Source: Opitutia bacterium (GTDB taxonomy: Bacteria; Verrucomicrobiota; Verrucomicrobiia; Opitutales; Opitutaceae). Taken from it: a stretch of DNA of 5,072 nt. The translations under genes and the position numbers were made by a program. The stretch is taken from NCBI GenBank assembly GCA_003157575.1, contig PMKA01000474.1, forward strand, positions 19,705-24,776, in the 5' to 3' direction. Below are positions 1-3,777 of this stretch, piece by piece. Below the pieces are notes generated by a model, which saw nothing but the letters and a program-made list of their open reading frames with translations, was not told the DNA's origin and did no database searches. Every line of letters begins with the position of its first letter. The first letter of the stretch is position 1.

Positions 1-20
1 TCGCTCACGCTCGCGGCCAC

Positions 21-36
21 GGGGCGCAGCCGCCCC
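21..36. repeat. GC-rich inverted repeat upstream of the Vsr core
   Basis: GGGGCG (21-26) and CGCCCC (31-36) form a perfect 6-bp stem around the loop CAGC. It lies where the N-terminal Vsr codons would be expected, and suggests that the sequence left of the recognisable Vsr core is non-coding or an inserted repeat rather than the normal start of the gene. No T-run follows on either side, so it is not a clear terminator. Confidence 0.4.
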
Positions 37-85
37 AGAAGCGGGATTTGGGTCCAAAGGAACGAAAGGGCTCCGACCGTTCACC

Positions 86-355
86 GTGAAGCCGGACTTC
101 GTGTTTCGGAAGCTGAAGCTGGCGGTGTTTGTCGATGGGTGCTTCTGGCACGGGTGTCCGAGGCATTTCAACAAGCCGCGGAATAGCGCGGCTTTCTGGC
201 GGAAGAAGATTGCGGCGAACCGGGCGCGGGACCGGCTCGTCAACCGAACGCTGAGGAGGATGGGCTGGCGCGTGCTGAGAATCTGGGAACACGAGCTGGT
301 GCGCAGAAATCTGGGCCGCCTGCTGCGCCGGACCCGGAAGGCGATCGCGGTATGA
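86..355 (+). CDS. vsr: Vsr-type DNA mismatch endonuclease, N-terminus missing or degraded
   Basis: Very short patch repair endonuclease: in this family the enzyme nicks 5' of the T in T:G mismatches made by deamination of 5-methylcytosine. Visible are KPDFVF (residues 2-7, with the metal-binding Asp), FVDGCFWHGCP (about 15-25, equivalent to the FTHGCFWHHH block of E. coli Vsr, with the catalytic His), the FWRKKIAANRARDR segment and GWRVLRIWEHEL near the C-terminus. These occur in family order with normal spacing. The usual first 40-50 residues (the TxxE..R..L helix and the RLPG segment just before PDFV) are absent. The GTG at 86 has no ribosome binding site, and the frame stays open to base 2, but those 28 codons (rich in Arg, Gly and Ala) do not resemble Vsr in any forward frame. 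It may therefore be a truncated or inactive copy, or a diverged gene whose start lies outside the window. No cytosine methylase is in view. Family assignment is firm; functionality is doubtful. Confidence 0.75.
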   Translation: MKPDFVFRKLKLAVFVDGCFWHGCPRHFNKPRNSAAFWRKKIAANRARDRLVNRTLRRMGWRVLRIWEHELVRRNLGRLLRRTRKAIAV

Positions 356-368
356 AGCCGTTTCCTAC

Positions 369-401
369 GGAACCCTGAATTCTTGCGTTCCACAGGGTTT
401 C
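369..401 (+). terminator. weak candidate terminator after vsr
   Basis: AACCCTG (371-377) pairs with CAGGGTT (393-399), extended by one G-T and one G-C pair to 369-401, around a 15-base loop. It starts 14 bases after the vsr stop. The large loop and the lack of a proper T-run make intrinsic termination uncertain. Confidence 0.3.
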
Positions 402-404
402 TTA

Positions 405-431
405 TCCGCGACATCCGCGAAATCTGCGGTT
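405..431. repeat. three-unit degenerate 9-bp repeat
   Basis: Three consecutive 9-base units read TCCGCGACA (405-413), TCCGCGAAA (414-422) and TCTGCGGTT (423-431). The reverse complement is of the AACCGCAGAT...CGCGGAT type that I recall as a dispersed intergenic motif in several GC-rich environmental phyla. The periodicity is seen directly; dispersal in this genome is inferred. Confidence 0.55.
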
Positions 432-572
432 GAAAAGGATTGGGGGGCAGAGGCTGGCGGCTGCCCTTCTGCGCGATCCCTCTGCTTGCTCTGCGCCCTC
501 CTGTAAAGTGGGTTGGTCTGGCGGCGGCCCGGGCGGATTGCCCGGATGGGTTTGCCGGCCGGATTTTGGCCC

Positions 573-602
573 GCGAATGCACACCAATGGACACGAATGC
601 TG
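573..602. repeat. three-unit degenerate 10-bp repeat
   Basis: Three consecutive 10-base units read GCGAATGCAC (573-582), ACCAATGGAC (583-592) and ACGAATGCTG (593-602), all sharing AATG at the same phase. This matches a recurrent intergenic motif type (CACGAATGGA-like decamers) known to me from other environmental genomes. It is distinct in unit length from the 9-bp array about 140 bases upstream. Confidence 0.5.
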
Positions 603-801
603 TCCACTCGCCCACGCGCGCAGCCACTCTTTTGATGAAACCGCGCCGGGTAATCCGGTCCTGAGCTCTTGTGGCCGGAACAGGGACGGCCGCAAAGGGG
701 CTCCTTCCGCGCAGAATTTTATCGACTTATGCTGTAGTCATGTCGTGGATATAACGACGAAGACCGGTGAATCTTCCAGCTGCCTGCTGAACCGTCGCAC
801 C

Positions 802-1155
802 ATGAAACCTGCCTCGATCAAAAATCCCGGCGAAGTCGCGTCCAGGACCCTGGGCGAAGTGTTCATCGCGCGCCACGGCTGCACATCGAAGCAGTTCCGG
901 AAGCGCGTCTTCTGGCGGATCCTCCATTTCCATGCGGTGCCTCTGGCTCCGTTGCTGCTTCTCGGGCATCACTTCGCCGCCGACTTCGAATTGATCTCGG
1001 CGTGCGAACGGGCGCGTTCGATGCGTTCGGTCCGGGAGGAAATCGGCGTGTTCCGGCACGACTCGCGGAACATGGGCTGGTCGAGGCGCGTCTTCAGAAT
1101 CCGCATTTCGACGCAGAAGCTTCTTCATCTGGCCCACGCCTACCTGGAGGGGTAG
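802..1155 (+). CDS. conserved small protein of unknown function, 117 aa
   Basis: Function unknown. The protein is basic and rich in aromatic residues and His: RHGCTSKQFRKRVFWRIL (about 24-41), HAVPLAPLLLL (44-54), then a region with SMRSVREEIGVFRHD (73-87) and a basic C-terminal third with RISTQKLLHLAHAYL (101-115). I recall similar short proteins with a VFWR.LH.HA.P.AP block and an REEI.xF..D segment in Opitutaceae, but cannot name a family. Coding status is supported by strong G/C at third positions in this frame only; the opposite-strand frame over the same bases gives an implausible, charged sequence. The ATG at 802 has no ribosome binding site; the frame is open further upstream but that part looks non-coding. 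The stop codon TAG lies inside the GTAG that heads the hairpin at 1154-1186. The apolar 45-54 stretch is too short for a confident membrane helix. Confidence 0.65.
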   Translation: MKPASIKNPGEVASRTLGEVFIARHGCTSKQFRKRVFWRILHFHAVPLAPLLLLGHHFAADFELISACERARSMRSVREEIGVFRHDSRNMGWSRRVFRIRISTQKLLHLAHAYLEG

Positions 1156-1186
1156 GAACCTGTCGCGCGAAGCCCGACAGGTTCCT
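1152..1186 (+). repeat. REP-like hairpin with GTAG head, overlapping a stop codon
   Basis: AGGAACCTGTCG (1154-1165) and CGACAGGTTCCT (1175-1186) are perfect 12-base inverted copies around a 9-base loop. The palindrome is preceded by GT, so the element reads GTAG followed by a palindrome, the layout of REP sequences mobilised by RAYT (TnpA-REP) transposases. The TAG is the stop codon of the gene ending at 1155. No T-run follows, so it may serve as an mRNA 3'-end stabiliser or a Rho-dependent end rather than a classical terminator. The palindrome is certain; the REP label is inference from one copy. Confidence 0.5.
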
Positions 1187-1212
1187 GAGCAAATGGCGGA
1201 CGCCGTTTGCTC
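1187..1212. repeat. second hairpin, directly abutting the first
   Basis: GAGCAAATGGCG (1187-1198) pairs with CGCCGTTTGCTC (1201-1212); 11 positions are Watson-Crick and one is a T-G wobble, giving in practice an 11-bp stem with a GGAC loop. It begins at the very next base after the first hairpin. It lies in the 118-base gap between the gene ending at 1155 (+) and upp ending at 1274 (-), so it can form at the 3' end of either transcript. No T-run on either strand. Confidence 0.5.
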
Positions 1213-1273
1213 CTGAAACAGAGATTTGCTGGGGAAGCTCCTTATCTCGCGAAACTCTCCTCGCCAAGGAACG

Positions 1274-1909
1274 TCATGCGCATGGGGCCGGCCCGTCGGA
1301 GCAGAGGCGGTCGCCAAAATCGCCCAGGCCCGGCAGGATGTATTTCTTCGCGTTGAGACAGCGGTCGAGCGCGGCGGTGAAGACCGGGAGGCAGGGGTGG
1401 CGTTGCTCAAGCAGGGCGGCGCCCTCGGGCGCGGCAACGATGCACAGCAATGCGATGTCGGCGCCGCCGGCGGACTTCACGATGTCGACCGCCTGGGCCG
1501 CGGAGCCGCCCGTCGCCAGCATCGGATCGACGATGAGCACGCGCCGGCCTTCGAGCGGCGGGAGCTTGCAGTAGTACAAACGGGCGACCGCCGTGGCGTG
1601 ATCCCGTTCCAGGCCCACGTAGCCAATGGTCACGTCGGGGAAGAGGGTCAGGAAAGGCTCCGCCATTCCGAGGCCTGCGCGGAGGATGGGGACGATCGTG
1701 AGCGGGCGGGCGAGGACCCGGCCCCGGAAGGGTTCGAGAGGGGTGTCGACAAGCTTCTCCCCGGTTGGAAGATCGCGCGTGGCCTCAAGCGCAAGCAGGA
1801 TTGTGATCTGGTGGCAGAGCGTGCGGAACTGCGCGGGCCCGGTGGTCCGGTCGCGCAGGTGGGTGAGCAGATGCGCGGCAAGGGGATGCTGGAGGACGGT
1901 CAGGGGCAT
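1274..1909 (-). CDS. upp: uracil phosphoribosyltransferase
   Basis: Cytosolic pyrimidine salvage enzyme: uracil + PRPP gives UMP + diphosphate. At 211 residues it matches the family length (E. coli Upp, 208). Landmarks in order: an N-terminal HPL..HLLTHLRD block (8-20), the family EATRDLP (42-48), PILRAGLGM (74-82), the PRPP-binding loop VLIVDPMLATGGS (124-136), APEG (170-173) and the C-terminal uracil-binding YILPGLGDFGDRL (180-192). All key residues are present, so it should be active. The last nine residues (CSDGPAPCA) differ from the usual FGTK-like end. The ATG at 1909 lies 2 bases after the TGA of the upstream deoxyribosyltransferase-like gene and has no Shine-Dalgarno of its own, which points to translational coupling. 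The frame continues open upstream, but the residues before the ATG do not look like Upp. The 3' end faces the tandem hairpins at 1154-1212. Confidence 0.95.
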   Translation of the reverse strand: MPLTVLQHPLAAHLLTHLRDRTTGPAQFRTLCHQITILLALEATRDLPTGEKLVDTPLEPFRGRVLARPLTIVPILRAGLGMAEPFLTLFPDVTIGYVGLERDHATAVARLYYCKLPPLEGRRVLIVDPMLATGGSAAQAVDIVKSAGGADIALLCIVAAPEGAALLEQRHPCLPVFTAALDRCLNAKKYILPGLGDFGDRLCSDGPAPCA

Positions 1910-1911
1910 GG

Positions 1912-2604
1912 TCAGAGCAGGTCGCGGTCGATCTTGTGTTCGAGAACGAGCTCGAATTCCTTCCGCAACTTCTTTGCCGGGCCGCGCAGGCCCGGCAGGA
2001 GGGCGAGCCAGTTGTACACCTCGGCGCGCAGGTGTCGGGGCATGACCGGCTCCCTGCGCAGGACGCGGTCGAGCGCGCGCACGACGTGGGCGGCGATGAC
2101 CTCGCAGACCTCCTGCGCGGCGGCCGAGCTGTGCTGGCCCGCGAGCCGGTGGACGGCCGCCAGGCGCCGCCTCCGCTGCTGGGCGATCTTCCGGTAAAGG
2201 GCGGGACCGTCGAGGAGCACATGCTCCGTGCGCGGGAAGAACCGGCACATGAAATCCCATGCGCTGCCGCGGCCGGCCTCGCCTGCGCGCGGATCGCTGC
2301 GGAGGAGCACCGCAGGAATGTCGGCAAACTTCGCGAACATGAATTCCACGACGGTGCCGGCGGCCGGCTCGGAGCCGTCGAAACCGAAGATGGCGAGATC
2401 GCAGGCGGCGAGCGTTCGCAGGGTGCGGTCGCGGACCGGCTGGGCGGTGAGGCGGCGGTGCTCGATGTTCTGGGGAAGGACGCATTGGAAGCGCCCGTGG
2501 GACTTGTCGAAGATCGCCTCGGCCAGGTAGGCGTTGCCGATCAGATCCTTTGCATCGAACAATCCGCCTGCGAAATAGACTGCGTAGCTGGGCTTCTTTT
2601 TCAT
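1912..2604 (-). CDS. nucleoside 2-deoxyribosyltransferase-like protein with C-terminal extension
   Basis: Resembles the nucleoside 2-deoxyribosyltransferase/nucleotide N-hydrolase superfamily (PF05014 type), which cleaves or exchanges the N-glycosidic bond of (deoxy)nucleosides or nucleotides. Numbering from the ATG at 2604 (230 aa): VYFAGGLFD (9-17, glycine-rich first strand/loop), LPQ (43-45), RDRTLRTLAACDLAIFGFDG (58-77) and GTVVEFMFAK (83-92), whose Glu87 fits the catalytic Glu of the GxGxE motif. The core ends near residue 105. The remaining ~120 residues, with an Arg-rich helix (about 138-152) and a helical tail, are not part of classic ~150-residue enzymes. Alternative start: a GTG at 2658 preceded by GGAG at 7-base spacing adds 18 residues (rich in Pro and Ala). 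The ATG has no Shine-Dalgarno but starts next to the conserved fold. The gene lies 2 bases upstream of upp, so a uracil-releasing role is plausible. Substrate (deoxyuridine, dUMP or other) cannot be read from sequence. Confidence 0.8.
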   Translation of the reverse strand: MKKKPSYAVYFAGGLFDAKDLIGNAYLAEAIFDKSHGRFQCVLPQNIEHRRLTAQPVRDRTLRTLAACDLAIFGFDGSEPAAGTVVEFMFAKFADIPAVLLRSDPRAGEAGRGSAWDFMCRFFPRTEHVLLDGPALYRKIAQQRRRRLAAVHRLAGQHSSAAAQEVCEVIAAHVVRALDRVLRREPVMPRHLRAEVYNWLALLPGLRGPAKKLRKEFELVLEHKIDRDLL

Positions 2605-2665
2605 GCTAGGAGGCTGTCGGGCCTGTATGTTTCCTAACGGGGCGGGGGCCGATGTCACGGTCGTT

Positions 2666-2669
2666 CTCC
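2666..2669 (-). promoter_or_regulatory. Shine-Dalgarno GGAG supporting an alternative GTG start
   Basis: On the - strand GGAG (2669 to 2666) stands 7 bases before a GTG at 2658 that is in frame with the deoxyribosyltransferase-like gene. It is the only well-placed Shine-Dalgarno that I find at any start in the window, and so it bears on whether translation begins at 2658 or at the ATG at 2604. Confidence 0.45.
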
Positions 2670-2731
2670 GGCCGGCATTTGAGTTTCAGGTTTCCCGGTC
2701 TTGTGCATGATCGGGCGGATTCCGTCCCATC

Positions 2732-3079
2732 ATGCCAACGATTCTTCTGCTTTTCTGCTCAAACGTGTTCATGACCATTGCCTGGTATGGGCATTTAAAA
2801 TATCTGCACGACAAGCCGCTCTGGTCGGTGGTGCTGATATCGTGGGGCATAGCGTTTTTTGAGTACTGTCTGATGGTGCCGGCCAACCGGCTGGGCTACG
2901 TGACGTTCACGGGCTTCCAGCTGAAGGTGATCCAGGAGGTGATCACGCTGATTGTGTTCACCGTGTTTGCGATCCTGGTTTTGAAGGAGAAACTGGCGTG
3001 GAATTACGTGGCGAGCTTCGCCTTCATCCTGCTCGCCGTGGTGTTCGCATTCGGCTTCAAGGCGGGGCAGGTCCATTAG
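2732..3079 (+). CDS. DMT-family small membrane protein (DUF486)
   Basis: Inner-membrane protein of 115 residues, full length for the DUF486 family (PF04342), which is grouped with small drug/metabolite transporters; no substrate is established. Four hydrophobic segments are visible at about 4-20, 31-50, 64-84 and 90-109. Family signatures include SNVFMTIAWYGHLK (10-23), ISWGIAFFEYCLMVPANR (36-53), IQEVITL (67-73) and LKEKLAWN (84-91). Proteins of this size in the superfamily usually act as dimers. The ATG at 2732 gives the canonical N-terminus; no Shine-Dalgarno is seen. The gene is divergent from the deoxyribosyltransferase-upp pair, with a 127-base gap (73 bases if the GTG start is used), so promoters for both directions must lie close together. 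TTGAGT at 2679-2684 is a possible -35, but no good -10 follows at 17 bases. Confidence 0.9.
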   Translation: MPTILLLFCSNVFMTIAWYGHLKYLHDKPLWSVVLISWGIAFFEYCLMVPANRLGYVTFTGFQLKVIQEVITLIVFTVFAILVLKEKLAWNYVASFAFILLAVVFAFGFKAGQVH

Positions 3080-3126
3080 CCCGGGCTCATGCCAGATCGC
3101 GGACATCCAGGCTCGTATCCTCGCCA

Positions 3127-3142
3127 GAATTTCACCAAATTC
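3127..3142. repeat. short AT-rich inverted repeat before the tRNA gene
   Basis: GAATTT (3127-3132) and AAATTC (3137-3142) flank CACC. It lies 15 bases before the mature 5' end of tRNA-Leu, in the 78-base gap after the membrane protein gene, where the tRNA promoter or leader would be. Its role is not known; it could be chance. Confidence 0.3.
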
Positions 3143-3157
3143 GCGGCGCGTTTAGTT

Positions 3158-3243
3158 GCCCGGGTGGCGGAACGGTAGACGCTGGGGACTTAAAATCCCC
3201 TGACCGTAAGGTCATGCGGGTTCGAGCCCCGCCCCGGGCACCA
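3158..3243 (+). tRNA. trnL-UAA: tRNA-Leu (anticodon UAA)
   Basis: Complete class II tRNA of 86 bases including encoded CCA. Acceptor stem GCCCGGG (3158-3164) pairs perfectly with CCCGGGC (3233-3239), followed by discriminator A and CCA (3241-3243). D stem GCG/CGC (3167-3169 with 3180-3182). Anticodon stem GGGGA/TCCCC (3184-3188 with 3196-3200) with loop CTTAAAA and anticodon TAA at 3191-3193, reading UUA and, by wobble, UUG. The long variable arm TGACC/GGTCA (3201-3205 with 3210-3214, loop GTAA) is the Leu/Ser type. T stem GCGGG/CCCGC (3216-3220 with 3228-3232) carries the TTCGAGC loop. All stems are intact, so it should be functional. No repeated 3' end that would mark an integrated element is seen downstream within the window. 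Confidence 0.97.
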
Positions 3244-3426
3244 ACGTTCGCGTTTCGGGCTTCAGCCATCGCCGCCGCCCGAACCTCTCCGCGGTCGAAA
3301 AACCCGGCTTGCGTCGTCAAAAAGCGCTCCCAACTGGATCTTCGTCAAGGCTCTGCCGCCATGAAATCATTTTTCGGTCTCATGCGCTGCTACGCATAAG
3401 TCCGACGGGCTCCCCGGCGGATCCGG

Positions 3427-3490
3427 TTCCATAAGAACTGTACCCAAATCTATAAAACTGTTTGACTTTTTGTTTCAGGGAGCCCTGATA
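3427..3490 (+). promoter_or_regulatory. AT-rich candidate promoter region for the receptor gene
   Basis: TATAAA at 3451-3456 is a plausible -10 box, but its spaced upstream hexamer (TTCCAT, 3427-3432) is a poor -35. A good -35, TTGACT (3462-3467), is followed after 17 bases only by CTGATA (3485-3490), a poor -10. The base composition makes this the likeliest promoter location between the tRNA and the receptor, but no single start can be chosen. Confidence 0.3.
3475..3488. promoter_or_regulatory. 14-base palindrome, possible operator
   Basis: TCAGGG and CCCTGA are perfect inverted copies separated by AG. The site lies immediately downstream of the TTGACT hexamer and the TATAAA box, where a repressor dimer could block transcription of the receptor gene. 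No known regulator consensus is recognised, so the operator role is inference. Confidence 0.35.
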
Positions 3491-3531
3491 GCGCCTCGTT
3501 CCCGCCCAGTTTCCCCTTAAACCCCGACTGA

Positions 3532-3551
3532 TGACGGCGCTGGGACCGTCA
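3532..3551 (+). repeat. stem-loop in the receptor leader
   Basis: TGACGG (3532-3537) pairs with CCGTCA (3546-3551) around an 8-base loop. It competes with alternative pairings, AGCGCC (3490-3495) with GGCGCT (3536-3541) and CCCAG (3505-3509) with CTGGG (3540-3544). Mutually exclusive stems of this kind could form a switch but also arise by chance in GC-rich DNA. Confidence 0.3.
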
Positions 3552-3620
3552 GATCAGATATCCCTACGCGACTTTAGAAGCCCCCACCGACCTTCGCATC
3601 GGCCGTCCCTGTCGTCTGGC

Positions 3621-3637
3621 GCCATGGAACCCATGGC
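3621..3637. repeat. 17-base inverted repeat in the receptor leader
   Basis: GCCATGG (3621-3627) and CCATGGC (3631-3637) are perfect inverted copies around AAC. Each arm contains the self-palindromic CCATGG. It lies about 140 bases before the receptor start. It could be a protein-binding site or a leader hairpin; no consensus is recognised. Confidence 0.3.
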
Positions 3638-3777
3638 TGACGCGGCAATCGCCGGCACGGCGGATCTCCGTCCCAAACTCGTTTCCTGATTTTCCCACCC
3701 GGCCCGACTGGGTCGAGCGCCTTTCCGGCAGACCAGGCTCTCGGCCTTCGGCTGTAATCGTCAACCGCCCGCCCTCC

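Larger units (their letters stand above)
356..801. other. 446-base stretch without a convincing gene
   Basis: Open frames here are rich in Arg, Pro, Gly and Cys, lack family motifs and show no consistent third-position bias. The stretch holds the two short-period repeats (405-431 and 573-602), a hairpin GGGCAG/CTGCCC (445-450 with 461-466), a hairpin CCGGGC/GCCCGG (529-534 with 540-545) and a hairpin GGCCG/CGGCC (673-677 with 687-691). A TATAAC at 750-755 could be a -10 box for the gene at 802, but no credible -35 accompanies it. It looks like intergenic sequence that has gathered small repeats. Confidence 0.6.
3244..3777. other. 534-base gap: tRNA trailer and long leader of the receptor gene
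   Basis: No convincing gene on either strand. Just after the tRNA, TTCGGGC (3254-3260) pairs with GCCCGAA (3277-3283) around a 16-base loop, with no T-run. An AT-rich patch at about 3430-3475 contrasts with the GC-rich surroundings and is the best place for a promoter. Beyond it come inverted repeats at 3475-3488, 3532-3551 and 3621-3637. I searched by eye for cobalamin and TPP riboswitch core motifs and found none. If transcription starts near 3490, the receptor mRNA would have a leader of about 290 bases. Confidence 0.55.

Noticed and set aside
727..1437. Long open frame on the - strand across the small conserved gene and the convergent gap.
   Set aside because: Its product is rich in Arg, Pro and charged residues, has no family motif, and runs through the hairpins and the end of upp. 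The + strand frame 802-1155 has clear third-position G/C bias instead.
1226..2197. Long open frame on the + strand antisense to upp and the deoxyribosyltransferase gene.
   Set aside because: It covers a fully motif-supported upp on the other strand; such antisense frames are common in GC-rich DNA. The translation is compositionally odd and has no recognisable domain.
1274..2485. Apparent 403-residue fusion upstream of Upp.
   Set aside because: The part before the ATG at 1909 is an out-of-frame reading of the deoxyribosyltransferase gene, rich in Arg, Pro and Ala. Upp begins normally at 1909.
3158..3243. tRNA-Leu as an integration site for a mobile element.
   Set aside because: No second copy of the tRNA 3' end and no integrase gene in the window.
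3361..3399. Tiny reading frame MKSFFGLMRCYA between the tRNA and the receptor gene, considered as a leader peptide.
   Set aside because: Only 12 codons, weak ribosome site, upstream of the probable promoter and far from the receptor start; no support beyond an ATG and a stop.
3490..3777. Known riboswitch (cobalamin or TPP) in the receptor leader.
   Set aside because: The conserved core boxes of these classes were not found by eye; only generic inverted repeats are present.
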